In this document: positions 28,365 through 37,276 of the stretch, one piece after another
Numbering within the stretch: the first letter of the stretch is position 1
How the letters are laid out: every line of letters starts with the position of its first letter
NCBI GenBank assembly: GCA_035285325.1
Contig: JAYKJB010000021.1
Coordinates: forward strand, 82,549-146,548
Length of the DNA stretch: 64,000 nucleotides
Origin: Candidatus Sericytochromatia bacterium
GTDB taxonomy: Bacteria; Cyanobacteriota; Sericytochromatia; S15B-MN24; JAQBPE01
Reading direction: 5' to 3'
Program-made: the position numbers and the translations under genes
The notes under the pieces: model-generated
Databases searched by the model: none
Told to the model about the DNA's origin: nothing
What the model saw: only the letters and a program-made list of their open reading frames with translations

Positions 28365-29678
28365 TCAGAAGGCGGCCAATCGGCGACGTGCGCCGCGAAG
28401 CGGACACTCTTCCACCATGGTGGCCTCTCGCTCCGGCCCGACGCCCACCATGACGATGGGCCGCCCCACCAGGGTTTCAATCCTCGCCAGGTAAGCCTGC
28501 GCGGCTGCAGGCAGATCCTCCCGGCGGCGCACGCCCGCGGTCGGGCAGTTCCAGCCCGGCCATTCCTCATACTCCGGCTCACAGGCGGCCAGGTCGTCAG
28601 CGGAATCAGGCATTTCCAGGAGGCGCTCCCCCCGCAGCCGATAGGCCACGCAGATCTTCAAGGTCGAAAAATGGTCCAGCACATCCAGTTTGGTGACGGC
28701 CAGACTGTCCAGCCCGTTGACCCGCACGGCATGCCGCAGGACCACCGTATCAAGCCAACCACAGCGCCTGGCCCGCCCGGTCGTGGTGCCGAACTCCGCC
28801 CCCTCACGGCGTAACTTGTCGCCATCCGCGTCGTGGAGTTCGGTCGGGAAAGGGCCTGCCCCCACCCGCGTCGTGTAGGCCTTGGCCACCCCCAGCACCC
28901 GGTCCACCGAGGTCGGGCCCAGCCCCGTTCCCAGGCACGCCCCGGCGGCCACGGGATACGAGGAGGTGACGAAGGGATACGTGCCGGCATCGAGATCCAG
29001 CATCGTGCCCTGCGCTCCCTCGCAGAGCACCGCGCGCCCGGCATCGGCCGCTTCAGCCACGCGCGGCGCCACGTCGCACAGAAAGGGGGACAGGCGTTGC
29101 CCGTAGGCGAGGTATTCCTGCACGATGGCCGCTTCGTCCAGCGGCGACTCTCCGTAGACCTGGGTCAGGATTGCATTCTTCAAGGGCAGGATGTCGGCGA
29201 GGCGGGCCCGGAAACGCGCCGCGTTCAGCAAGTCGAGCAAGCGGATCCCGGAGCGGTTGACCTTGTCCGTATAGGTCGGACCGATACCACGACCGGTCGT
29301 GCCGATCGCCGCCTTGCCTCGCCGCCGTTCCTCCGCCAGATCGAGCACCCGGTGGTAGGGCATCGTGACGTGAGCCGCGCGCGCAATCTGGAGCTTGGCG
29401 AGCGAGACCCCGCTGGCCTCCAGTTCCTGCAACTCCAACAGCAAGGCGGCCGGGTCCACCACCACCCCAGCGCCGATCACGCAATCGACTGCCGGGTAGA
29501 GGATGCCAGACGGCACGAGGTGAAGCTTGTAGGTGCGGCCATCGGCCACCACCGTATGCCCCGCATTGTTACCGCCTTGGGCGCGCACCACCATGTCGGC
29601 CCGCGCGGCCAGCAGGTCGATGACCTTCCCTTTGCCCTCGTCGCCCCACTGAGCGCCCACGACCACCACGGTTGCCAC
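28365..29678 (-). CDS. purA: Adenylosuccinate synthetase
   Basis: A GTP-dependent ligase joining IMP and aspartate in AMP synthesis. With the GTG at 29678 (GGAG 8 nt upstream) the protein has 437 residues. Catalytic Asp13 lies in GAQWGDEGKGK and His41 in GGNNAGHTVV. GTTGRGIGPTYTDK, CEGAQGTMLDLDAGTYPFVTSS, TTTGRARRCGWLD and LTKLDVLD-type VTKLDVLD are all present. A longer frame from 29741 is not needed. There is no purine operon around it. Confidence 0.97.
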   Translation of the reverse strand: MATVVVVGAQWGDEGKGKVIDLLAARADMVVRAQGGNNAGHTVVADGRTYKLHLVPSGILYPAVDCVIGAGVVVDPAALLLELQELEASGVSLAKLQIARAAHVTMPYHRVLDLAEERRRGKAAIGTTGRGIGPTYTDKVNRSGIRLLDLLNAARFRARLADILPLKNAILTQVYGESPLDEAAIVQEYLAYGQRLSPFLCDVAPRVAEAADAGRAVLCEGAQGTMLDLDAGTYPFVTSSYPVAAGACLGTGLGPTSVDRVLGVAKAYTTRVGAGPFPTELHDADGDKLRREGAEFGTTTGRARRCGWLDTVVLRHAVRVNGLDSLAVTKLDVLDHFSTLKICVAYRLRGERLLEMPDSADDLAACEPEYEEWPGWNCPTAGVRRREDLPAAAQAYLARIETLVGRPIVMVGVGPEREATMVEECPLRGARRRLAAF

Positions 29679-29807
29679 GTCTCGTCTCCTTCGGGCCGCA
29701 GCCCACCCTTCGTGCAGAACGAAGGCCAGCACCAGCGGCATGATGCCCCAAATTCAAGCGAGTCGCCAGGTCCCGGCGACGCTCCCGGAGAAGCCAGGCC
29801 CAGACAG

Positions 29808-29835
29808 GACAGGCCTCGCCGAGGCGAGGCCTGTC
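29808..29835 (-). terminator. Hairpin terminator after the EF-hand lipoprotein
   Basis: A 12-bp perfect stem (GACAGGCCTCGC / GCGAGGCCTGTC) with a 4-nt loop begins 7 nt beyond the stop of the minus-strand EF-hand gene. The tail is only modestly T-rich on the minus strand. Confidence 0.6.
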
Positions 29836-29841
29836 AGGGGG

Positions 29842-30642
29842 TCAGGGGCGCTTCTTGCCCGGAGGCGCCGGCACGGGGGCGGCCGGTGGCGCAGGCGGCG
29901 CAACGGGCGGCTCACCAGGGGCCAAGGCCGGGTCCTCAGCCGGCGGCGCGGGCGGCACGGGGGGCACATTGGGGTCTTCGGCGGGCGGGGCCGAACCACC
30001 GCCAGGCGTTCCTCCGAGCGCCTCGATCACGCACTCGACGTAGAGGTCTTCGAACTCGGCCTGGCCCAGCTTGCCATCGGCCACCTTGTCGGCAGCGGTG
30101 AAGGCCGCGTCCGAAACTTTGGCCACCTTCACCGTGATGCCCAGACGGGCATACTCAAAGCTGAGGCCCAGACGCTGCAGGTCGCGGTTGCTCAGCTCGC
30201 GATTGGCCAACATGCCATCGCGTGGCGAGTGGTCCAGCCGATCGAAGGCGCGCTTGAGCGCCCCCCGCACCCGCTCGGTGAAGGCCTTGGGCGTATCACG
30301 GAAGAAGAACAGGTGGGTGGTGGCGTAAGACTTGAATTCGCTGAACGTCAGCTTGCCGTTGCGGTTCCGGTCGGCCTTGCGGAAGTCATCCATCGTGAGG
30401 TTGGGGCCAGCCTCGTACTCGTCGATGGCCTTGTTGGCATCCTTGTCGAGTTTGGCAAAGATGGCCTGGTGGATGCGCGCCAGCCCCTTCATCAGCGTGT
30501 TGGTGGCTTCCGCCTCGGCGATCGCCGCCGAGCGGTCGACCGCCAGCGACGTGGGCTGAACACCGCACCCGCTCAAGGCAAGAACGGACACGAACGCCAC
30601 CAGGCAAATGGAGCGCTTGGACCGGAAAGTGGACGGGCGCAT
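29842..30642 (-). CDS. EF-hand calcium-binding lipoprotein
   Basis: A 266-residue exported lipoprotein. The N-terminal SICLVAFVSVLALSGCG is a lipoprotein signal with the lipidated Cys near residue 26. Two EF-hand-like loops follow: KLDKDANKAIDEYE (near 65) and ADRNRNGKLTFSEF (near 90). A weaker third loop, AADKVADGKLGQAEFE, lies near 185. The last 55 residues are a Pro/Ala-rich tail ending in basic residues. It probably binds calcium at the cell surface, with function otherwise unknown. The ATG follows GAGGAGGA, and a long structured leader lies upstream. Confidence 0.82.
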   Translation of the reverse strand: MRPSTFRSKRSICLVAFVSVLALSGCGVQPTSLAVDRSAAIAEAEATNTLMKGLARIHQAIFAKLDKDANKAIDEYEAGPNLTMDDFRKADRNRNGKLTFSEFKSYATTHLFFFRDTPKAFTERVRGALKRAFDRLDHSPRDGMLANRELSNRDLQRLGLSFEYARLGITVKVAKVSDAAFTAADKVADGKLGQAEFEDLYVECVIEALGGTPGGGSAPPAEDPNVPPVPPAPPAEDPALAPGEPPVAPPAPPAAPVPAPPGKKRP

Positions 30643-30658
30643 CGACGGTTCCTCCTCA

Positions 30659-30714
30659 AGACAATCATTTCGCAGGGCCCCCTCAGGGGTCCTCCCGCAA
30701 CCTTATGATTGTCT
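30659..30714 (-). promoter_or_regulatory. Structured 5' leader of the EF-hand lipoprotein gene
   Basis: A perfect 10-bp inverted repeat (AGACAATCAT / ATGATTGTCT, at 30659-30668 and 30705-30714) encloses a second G/C stem built around CCCCTGAGGGG. It ends a few bases before the GAGGAGGA ribosome-binding site. This could be an RNA leader element or a cruciform operator. Confidence 0.45.
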
Positions 30715-30782
30715 TATGGAAGATAACCTTTTGTTACTTGTGTGTTAAGGAACGAATTTTTTGACGCCCGATCTGGAGGGTT

Positions 30783-31163
30783 TCAATGGGTCGCCCTGCG
30801 ACGGCATTCCGAGGCAAAGGCCTCGGCACTCCATTCATCGGAGGACTCGTCATCGGCCGCCGGCTGGGATTCCACCAGCCAACGCGGAGCGAGTGCCCGC
30901 AAGACCGGGTGCCCCGAGCGCGACAGAACCTCCGCCGCTTCGAGACCGGGCAGGAAGCGATGGCGCCGCACGTCCATGATGAGCAGGGCCGCATCCAAGG
31001 TCTCGAGCACCGCCTCGACGTCGGCACAGTGTGAAACGACCTCCCGGATCGCTTCGCAAGGCAGCAAGACGAAGTAGTGACCATCGATGCGGTCGATCAA
31101 GGCAAGCGCGTGACGCTGACCAAGGTGGTCTTCCAGGGTAATGTGGCGATCAAATGCGAACAT
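30783..31163 (-). CDS. Hypothetical protein, possible PilZ/receiver-like small domain
   Basis: A 126-residue cytoplasmic protein I cannot place with confidence. It begins FAFDRHITLEDHLGQRHAL and contains DGHYFVLLPCEAIREVV, a central hydrophobic strand LDAALLIMDVRRHRFL and an acidic C-terminus (ADDESSDEWSAEAF). The ATG at 31163 has a GGGGGG run 5 nt upstream; a longer frame from 31265 is possible. It stands alone between the EF-hand and LplT-PlsC genes. The 30643-30782 and 31164-31384 gaps hold the structured leader and nothing else I can name. Confidence 0.5.
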   Translation of the reverse strand: MFAFDRHITLEDHLGQRHALALIDRIDGHYFVLLPCEAIREVVSHCADVEAVLETLDAALLIMDVRRHRFLPGLEAAEVLSRSGHPVLRALAPRWLVESQPAADDESSDEWSAEAFASECRRRATH

Positions 31164-31384
31164 GATGCCCCCCCGACTCCGCTGCAAATGGCTCCAGCAG
31201 GCGCGCCTGAGCGTTCTCAGCGTATCCGTCCTATACCCGCACGTGGCGCCTTCTACCTCAACCAAACGTCAATTTGCCCGTTGTTTTTTCGGCCTCAAGC
31301 CAACCCGCTGAGGGCGCCCCGGTGTCACAGCGAGGCCCGCCGCAGCGCCACGCGGCTTCCGTCACGCGGCCGGCGAGCTAAGCG

Positions 31385-33406
31385 TCAGGGGCTCCCGGAA
31401 CTCGGCATCTCGGAGGCCGTGGCGGCTTCCTCCGGAACCACCGCGATGCGCTCGGCTTCCCCGAGCAGCTCGGCGATCGTCTCGCGCAATTCGCTGGCCC
31501 GGACTTGCTCCGGAGCAACGGGAGGGGCCACGCGCAGGGTCACGGGCGACCAGATGCCGCGCCGAAAGGGACGCGCCAGCGCGGTACCGTCCACGTAGCT
31601 GAAATAGCTGCCCCACAGGCCCAGCAGAGCCATCGGCACCACCGGGACCGGGGTGCGCGCCACGATGCGTTCGACCCCGGTGCGGAATTCACACAGCTGA
31701 CCATCGGGCGTCAGTTTGCCCTCCGGAAAGATGCAGACCAGATCGCCCGCCGCCAGATCCGCGGCAATCTGGTCCATGGCCTTGGCCAACGTCTCGGGGT
31801 CCTCCTTGGACGGATAGATGGGAATGATCTTGGCGTCGCGCACCAGCGCCTTCATCAGCGGATGCTTGGCGAAACCGGCCCACATGACGAAGTGGATCGG
31901 CCGGCGCACGGCGGCCCCGATGAAGAGCCAATCGATGAAGGTGACGTGGTTGCAGGTGAGCAGGGCGCCCCCCTCCTCCGGCACGTGTTGGATCCCTTCA
32001 ACCTTCAGGCGATAGGCCGCGCGGGTGAGCAGGTAGCCGATGAAGCGCAAGGTGAATTCCGGGATCAGGCGGTAGATGTAAATGGCCACGGCGGCATTCA
32101 TCAGCGCCAGCATCACGAACAGGTGGGGAATCGTCAGTGGCAGAACGGTTTGCGTCCCAGGGAGCGCCTGCCCGTTGGTCATCCCAATCAGCACGATCTG
32201 AATTGGCGCGTAGAGCACGATGAACAGGGCATTGACGATGTTGTTGGTGGCAATCACCCGCGAACGTTCAGCCGGTTTGGACCAGAGCTGCAGGGCCGTG
32301 TAGAGCGGCACCAGAAAGAAGCCCGCAAAGACGGAAATCAGGAAGAGGTCGGCCACCACGCGCCAGTTGGCCGGCTGCGCGAGCAACTGGGAGATGCCCT
32401 GCGGCACCGTCAGCGTCTGCGCCAGCGCCGCCGAGGTGGATGACGCGAAGGCCAGATCCAGCGTGAACAGGCTGACGCCAAGCGAGCCCAGGGGCACGAG
32501 GCCCAGTTCGAGCTTGTTGAAGGACAACCGCTCGCACAGCAGCGAGCCGACCCCGACGCCGACCGAAAACAGGGCCAGGAAAAAGGTGGCCACGGCCTCG
32601 TTGGCGTGCAGGGAATCCTTGACCCACGGCGTCATCAGTCCCAGGAAGGCAAAGCCGAACGTCCACAGCCAGGAAATCCCCAGGATCGAGTTCCAGAGGC
32701 CCTTGTCAGCAGCCACCGAGGCGCAGATCCGCCAGGTGGTGGTGATCGGGTTCCAGTCGACCTTCAGGTCAGGCGCCTCCGACGCGACGGTGGGCAGCCA
32801 GCGGGTGTAGGCCCAGCCCAGCAGCGAGAGCAGCAACAGGATGACGGCGAGGGCCGCGCTGCCGGAGGCGATCGCCGTACCCGCCACCGGGGCCCGCCAC
32901 GCGATCAGCAACCCACCGGCCACCCCACCGAGCAAGATCGACAGGTTGGTGCCCCCTTCCACCAGGGCATTGCCGGTGACCAGTTCCTCCTCTTTGAGGT
33001 ACTGCGGCAACGCGCTGTACTTGAGCGGGCCAAAAAAGGTGGCCTGGGTGCCGATCAGGAACAGCACCGTCAGCAACATGGCTGGGATCCCAAGGATGAA
33101 CCCGGCCGAGGCGAATGCCATCAAGAACACCTCTGCCAGCTTGAATCGCTGAATCAGGAGGGTCTTGGGATACTTGTCCGCCAGCTGGCCGGCCAGGGAA
33201 GAGAACAGGAAGTAAGGCAGGACCAGCAGAGCGGTGGCGAAGGTGCCCATCTGCTCCGGGGCAATGCCCCAAACCGTGATGCCCTGGAAGGTCACCATGA
33301 TGACCAAGGCTTGCTTGAGGACATTGTCGTTGAACGAGCCCAGAAACTGAGCCCAGAACAGAGGCGCAAAGCGGCGGGAGCCCAGCAGGCGAATCGGATG
33401 TGACAT
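31385..33406 (-). CDS. LplT-like MFS transporter fused to PlsC-type acyltransferase
   Basis: A 673-residue fusion. Residues ~1-430 are an MFS permease of the lysophospholipid flippase LplT type, with an N-terminal FLGSFNDNVLKQAL and about 12 membrane helices. Residues ~440-640 are a 1-acylglycerol-3-phosphate acyltransferase with the NHVTFIDW catalytic HxxxxD box, a KIIPIYPSKE-like motif and FPEGKLTPDG. It probably moves lysophospholipid across the inner membrane and re-acylates it. In E. coli this job needs LplT plus Aas, whose second half is an acyl-ACP synthetase; that third domain is absent here, so the acyl donor must come from acyl-ACP or acyl-CoA pools. The ATG start is at 33406. Confidence 0.9.
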   Translation of the reverse strand: MSHPIRLLGSRRFAPLFWAQFLGSFNDNVLKQALVIMVTFQGITVWGIAPEQMGTFATALLVLPYFLFSSLAGQLADKYPKTLLIQRFKLAEVFLMAFASAGFILGIPAMLLTVLFLIGTQATFFGPLKYSALPQYLKEEELVTGNALVEGGTNLSILLGGVAGGLLIAWRAPVAGTAIASGSAALAVILLLLSLLGWAYTRWLPTVASEAPDLKVDWNPITTTWRICASVAADKGLWNSILGISWLWTFGFAFLGLMTPWVKDSLHANEAVATFFLALFSVGVGVGSLLCERLSFNKLELGLVPLGSLGVSLFTLDLAFASSTSAALAQTLTVPQGISQLLAQPANWRVVADLFLISVFAGFFLVPLYTALQLWSKPAERSRVIATNNIVNALFIVLYAPIQIVLIGMTNGQALPGTQTVLPLTIPHLFVMLALMNAAVAIYIYRLIPEFTLRFIGYLLTRAAYRLKVEGIQHVPEEGGALLTCNHVTFIDWLFIGAAVRRPIHFVMWAGFAKHPLMKALVRDAKIIPIYPSKEDPETLAKAMDQIAADLAAGDLVCIFPEGKLTPDGQLCEFRTGVERIVARTPVPVVPMALLGLWGSYFSYVDGTALARPFRRGIWSPVTLRVAPPVAPEQVRASELRETIAELLGEAERIAVVPEEAATASEMPSSGSP

Positions 33407-33526
33407 GCCGGCTTTCTACCCGGCGAAGAAGCCTCCCCCACCTGGTTTGAAAGCCGGAGTGAACGGAAGACGACGGGGTATATCCATGGCGCAGTCTTCC
33501 CCCTACGCAGGAGTTCTTGTTCGCCC

Positions 33527-34390
33527 ATGGGCCTTATTCAGTCACTTGCGCAGAAAATCGGATTGTCTTTCCACGGCTCGCTCCAGGAGCGACAAGCCGT
33601 CTATGAGAAGGTGCTGTTGGAGGCCCTGGAGGACGGGGTGCTGACCCAGGCGGAGATCGATGAGCTGGACGGATTGCGCCGGCAACTGAAGCTGAAGGAC
33701 GAGGAGGTTCGCTCGATCCGGGTCAGAGCCTTCCAGCGCGCGATCGAGGCCGTCAAGGCAGATGGGCTGTTCTCTCCCAAGGAAGAGAAAGACCTGGAAA
33801 AGATCGCGCAGTACCTCGGACTGGACGACACCCATCTGGCCCACAACCGCACGACGCTGGCCAAGATGCGGGTCCTGTACGAGATTCATAAGGGCAATCT
33901 GCCGATTGACCAGGTGGCGGGCATCTCACTGGAACTGGGAGAGATGGTTCACCTTTCCGTCCCCGCCTCGTTTTTCCCCATTCACGCCAGTTCCCGCCTG
34001 GCCAAAGCCGGTGCGGGCCCATTCTTCAGCGCCGGGAGCCCCTATCGCATGGGCCATGGGCGCCTCTACCCCCTCGCGGAGGATGAACTGGGAGAGGCGT
34101 TCTCCGGCATGCTCACGATTTCGAACCAGCGGGTCATGTTCAACTCCGGGCAGCACGCCTTTCGCTTGAAATACGACAAGCTCCTCGGGGTCACGGTGTT
34201 CTCGGACGGGTTCCTGCTGGCCGTGGACACGGGCGAACCTCGCGTGATCCAGCCGGCCAACCGGAAGGAACTCGAGGTTCTGCTGGCCATCATCTCGCGC
34301 TACCTCAATCCGCCGCCGAAGGTCGAGAAGCCCGCCCCGGGCAAGCTGCCGGCCAAGGGCCCCGGCAAACCGCCGCCGCCGCGTCGCTGA
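33527..34390 (+). CDS. TerB-like helical domain plus GRAM/PH-like domain protein
   Basis: A 287-residue cytoplasmic protein. Residues ~20-120 form an acidic helical domain of the TerB type, with two acidic loop-helix units, LEDGVLTQAEIDELDGL and KADGLFSPKEEKDLEKI. Residues ~130-265 resemble the GRAM/PH-like domain in which GMLTISNQRVMF is the typical strand pair, ending with a Lys/Pro-rich tail (KLPAKGPGKPPPPRR). Such proteins are thought to link membrane or stress sensing to TerB partners. The ATG has AGGAG upstream. It precedes a methyltransferase-like gene by 16 nt. Confidence 0.65.
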   Translation: MGLIQSLAQKIGLSFHGSLQERQAVYEKVLLEALEDGVLTQAEIDELDGLRRQLKLKDEEVRSIRVRAFQRAIEAVKADGLFSPKEEKDLEKIAQYLGLDDTHLAHNRTTLAKMRVLYEIHKGNLPIDQVAGISLELGEMVHLSVPASFFPIHASSRLAKAGAGPFFSAGSPYRMGHGRLYPLAEDELGEAFSGMLTISNQRVMFNSGQHAFRLKYDKLLGVTVFSDGFLLAVDTGEPRVIQPANRKELEVLLAIISRYLNPPPKVEKPAPGKLPAKGPGKPPPPRR

Positions 34391-34406
34391 CGCCTGCTTT
34401 CGCTGG

Positions 34407-35231
34407 ATGCTGGAATGGCTCCTGCCGCTCGGCGGCATCTACCTGCTTCACCGCTTGGGCGTGATCGAACTCGACTACCCCGTCCGCTCGCGCATCCGCT
34501 GGCGTCGCAACACGCCCCGCCTCCCGCACGAGGACAAGACAGGCCTGTTCGACCCGGCCGCCGAGCCCGAAGTGAACCGCCTGGTGTCTCGTTACCAGCT
34601 GGAGGCTTGGGCGGAGGCGTCCGGCCGGGGGGCCTTCGAATGTTCGCTGATCTATCTGCACATGGTCGAACGGGCCTTCGAGGGTGCCGGGGTGGCTTTA
34701 CCGGAGCCGCTCACAGCCGTGGACATCGGCCCGTGTGACTGGTTCTACGTCCAGTCCATCATCGGGTTCCTGCGTCATTGGGGCAGCGCAACGCCACGCA
34801 CGATCCACTTCGATGGGGTGGAACTGGATGCCTATCGCCTGTACCTCGACCTGCGCTCCCGGCACGACTGGGCCGAGGCCTACATCGGTGATGTCCCCGG
34901 CGTGACCTATCTGGCCTCGGATGGCCTTGCTTACGAGCGCCAGGTGGATGTGGCGTTCATGTTTTTCCCCTTCATTTTCATGACGGACCACCGCAAATGG
35001 GGTCTGCCGCGCAACCTTTTAAGACCGGAGAGCCTGCTCGCCCACGTGGTCCGATGCCTGAAACCGGGGGGGACCCTGTTGATCACCAACCAGGGAGCGG
35101 CCGAACGGGAGCGGCAACACGCCATGCTGGCTGAGCTGGGCCTGGAGGTGAGCTGGTACGAGGCCTACCAGCATCCATTGGCCGCCTTTGAGCCTGATTG
35201 GCACGTCACGCTGGTGCGCATCCCGGCTTGA
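34407..35231 (+). CDS. SAM-dependent methyltransferase-like protein
   Basis: A 274-residue protein with a divergent Rossmann methyltransferase pattern. TAVDIGPCDWFYVQSIIGFL stands where motif I is expected. HFDGVELDAYRLYLDL holds the acidic residue after strand 2. VDVAFMFFPFIFMTDHRKWG looks like motif IV, and LKPGGTLLITNQGAAER is the usual post-III segment. The N-terminal LEWLLPLGGIYLLHRLGVIEL is weakly hydrophobic. The substrate is unknown. It is 16 nt downstream of the TerB-like gene. Confidence 0.7.
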   Translation: MLEWLLPLGGIYLLHRLGVIELDYPVRSRIRWRRNTPRLPHEDKTGLFDPAAEPEVNRLVSRYQLEAWAEASGRGAFECSLIYLHMVERAFEGAGVALPEPLTAVDIGPCDWFYVQSIIGFLRHWGSATPRTIHFDGVELDAYRLYLDLRSRHDWAEAYIGDVPGVTYLASDGLAYERQVDVAFMFFPFIFMTDHRKWGLPRNLLRPESLLAHVVRCLKPGGTLLITNQGAAERERQHAMLAELGLEVSWYEAYQHPLAAFEPDWHVTLVRIPA

Positions 35232-35320
35232 AAGCACGGCCCAGGCCTGGCGAAGGAGAATGGAGGGTGCCCCTCCGGTTGGGGAAGGGCCTGATCGTGG
35301 CGGTCAGGTGAGCATCGCGA

Positions 35321-36034
35321 TCAGGCAGGCCAGCACCAGGCCGGATCCGGAAGTTCCCCCCAGGGGTCCCAGGTCGCGGGTGGCCCCTCGATCCACTGCA
35401 ACGGCTCGCCGGTGATGGGGTGCGCCAGCGCCAGGAATCCAGCGTGCAAGGCCATGACCGGCCCCGCCGTGCCGTAGCGGCGATCGCCCACGACCGGCCA
35501 GCCGCGATGCGCCATGTGAACGCGAATCTGATGCGTTCGGCCCGTTTCCAGCTGCAAGCGCAACAGGCTGCGCCCCTCCCGCTGACACAGCGGGGCATAG
35601 TGCGTGAGCGCCGCTTTGCCATCCGAGCGAACCACCACCCGTTGCGTGTCATGATCGTCTCGCCCCAGCGGCGCCTCCACCCAGCCCGCGTCGTCGACCT
35701 GTCCCTCCACCCAGGCCAGATAGCCACGCCTCATGCGCCGCTGGGCCACCGTCTCCAGCAAGGGACGATGCGCCCGCTGACTGCGGGCGAACAGCAACAG
35801 GCCGCTCGTTTCCACATCCAGTCGATGGACAATGCCAGGCCCGGCCACGCCTCCGACCCCAGGCCAGGTCGGGATGTGAAACAACAGGGCATTCACGCAG
35901 CTCCCTTGCCACCAACCCGGACCTGGATGGGTCGCCATGCCGGCCGGTTTGACGACCACCACCAGATCGTCGTCCAGGTAGCGGACCGGCAGCTCCAGCG
36001 GCTGCGGCACGGCCGCATGGGGACGGAGCGTCAT
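35321..36034 (-). CDS. RluA-family pseudouridine synthase
   Basis: A 237-residue pseudouridine synthase of the RluA/RluD branch, modifying rRNA or tRNA uridines. The catalytic Asp lies in IVHRLDVETSGLLLFAR. VVVKPAGMATHPGPG, HYAPLCQREGRSLLRL and LETGRTHQIRVHMAHRGWPVVGDRRYG complete the family set. There is no N-terminal S4 domain, unlike RluC and RluD, so it resembles short RluA. The ATG start is at 36034. The target site cannot be told. Confidence 0.92.
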   Translation of the reverse strand: MTLRPHAAVPQPLELPVRYLDDDLVVVVKPAGMATHPGPGWWQGSCVNALLFHIPTWPGVGGVAGPGIVHRLDVETSGLLLFARSQRAHRPLLETVAQRRMRRGYLAWVEGQVDDAGWVEAPLGRDDHDTQRVVVRSDGKAALTHYAPLCQREGRSLLRLQLETGRTHQIRVHMAHRGWPVVGDRRYGTAGPVMALHAGFLALAHPITGEPLQWIEGPPATWDPWGELPDPAWCWPA

Positions 36035-36124
36035 GGCGCACTGCCCCGGTCGGCACGCGCGCGGCAGCGCGGCGACGCGCAGCGGCCCGGCAGGCTCAGA
36101 CCTTCCGGCGCGGGGGCGCGAACC

Positions 36125-37039
36125 TCAGAGACGACGCAAATTCTGCAAGGCACGTTGCTGGTACTTCTCGGCAAACGACCAGAGGCTCGGGACGTGGGTC
36201 AGCAAAGCATCACCGGCCTGCCAGACCCACTTGCGCCAGGACGTGATGTCCCACGCTTTGACCAGAGCGCTTTTGCCCGCCTTGAAGACACCCTGCTCGG
36301 AGATCGTCCCGACGATCTTGACCTGGCGCATGAGGTCTCCCGTCATCACCGCATTGCGCGCCAGGCGACGCGAGGCAGGGGCCAATTCGATGCCTGCAGC
36401 GGCCAGGGCCTCGTACACCGAGCGGGAACAGGACAGGGCGGCCGCCTTGTCCTTGAGGGGCGAGAGCAGGGCATAGTCGCGGCCTTGCAAGGCGTGGGCA
36501 GCGGCACGCAGATGCTTGAGCTGGGCCTCCGTGAGCGGCTTTTTCGGACGCCCGATCGCCACCTCAACGCCGGCCATGCGACGTTCGACCTTGCTCACGA
36601 CCGCCTCGGTGGTGGCGATCGAGACGCCCTCCAGCGACATGGTGTCGAGCACCTGGCCATTTCCCAGGGCCAGACTGACGTGAGACCACTCGCCCAGATA
36701 CTCGGCCAGACGACTGTTCGGGCGCGGGTCGCGCCAGAAGATCAGGTCGCCGGGCTGGGCGTGCTGCGTCAAGGCCGCCAGGCGAGCGTCGAAGCTCGCG
36801 GAGCGCTTGCGCACGTAAGCCACCTCGGGGTTCGAGGGCGCTGCGAGCCAGGCATCCAGGCCCGGGCGCTGAGCCGCGTCGACCGCGCCACTGCGAGCCA
36901 GCTCACTGAGGCGGGTGCGTTCTGCGGCATCGAGCGTGCCATCCAGCATCGCGGCGGACTGCAGCCGCTTCAGGGCGGACGCGTCGACCACGCCGGGCCG
37001 GGCCGAAAGCAGGTTATCGAGAAGTTGGACGGGGGCCAC
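36125..37039 (-). CDS. YiiX/YebB-like permuted NlpC/P60 cysteine hydrolase
   Basis: A 304-residue protein. Residues ~95-215 fit the circularly permuted papain-like (YiiX/YebB-like, formerly DUF830) fold. QPGDLIFWRDPRP opens the domain, WSHVSLALGNGQVLDT supplies the catalytic His, EGVSI follows, and LSCSRSVYEAL carries the catalytic Cys. Helical regions flank it and there is no signal peptide. Members act on peptides, amides or lipids, so the substrate is open. The GTG start has GAGG upstream. It is on the same strand as the pseudouridine synthase but separated by 90 nt. Confidence 0.72.
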   Translation of the reverse strand: MAPVQLLDNLLSARPGVVDASALKRLQSAAMLDGTLDAAERTRLSELARSGAVDAAQRPGLDAWLAAPSNPEVAYVRKRSASFDARLAALTQHAQPGDLIFWRDPRPNSRLAEYLGEWSHVSLALGNGQVLDTMSLEGVSIATTEAVVSKVERRMAGVEVAIGRPKKPLTEAQLKHLRAAAHALQGRDYALLSPLKDKAAALSCSRSVYEALAAAGIELAPASRRLARNAVMTGDLMRQVKIVGTISEQGVFKAGKSALVKAWDITSWRKWVWQAGDALLTHVPSLWSFAEKYQQRALQNLRRL

Positions 37040-37276
37040 GGCTCACCTCGGTGCGTTCACGGACTGTCAAGAGGCATGTCGTCCCACCAGACCGGGGACG
37101 TGCGGATGAAAGGTGATATCAGGGTTAATATTTGGAAAAATTTGTGTTCCAGCGGGCAGCCGCCCCCAAGCCCGGGCGGCGAGGCCTCGCGTCAGCCGGT
37201 GAGACTGGCCGAAAGTCGCTCAGCGTGGTAGATTGGGTGCTTCATTGGACCCTTTTTCCGCCCGTGAGAGTCATCC

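Noticed and set aside
35420-37231. 603-residue + strand frame
   Set aside because: It lies antisense to the RluA-family and YiiX-like genes, both of which have full motifs; composition is typical of a shadow.
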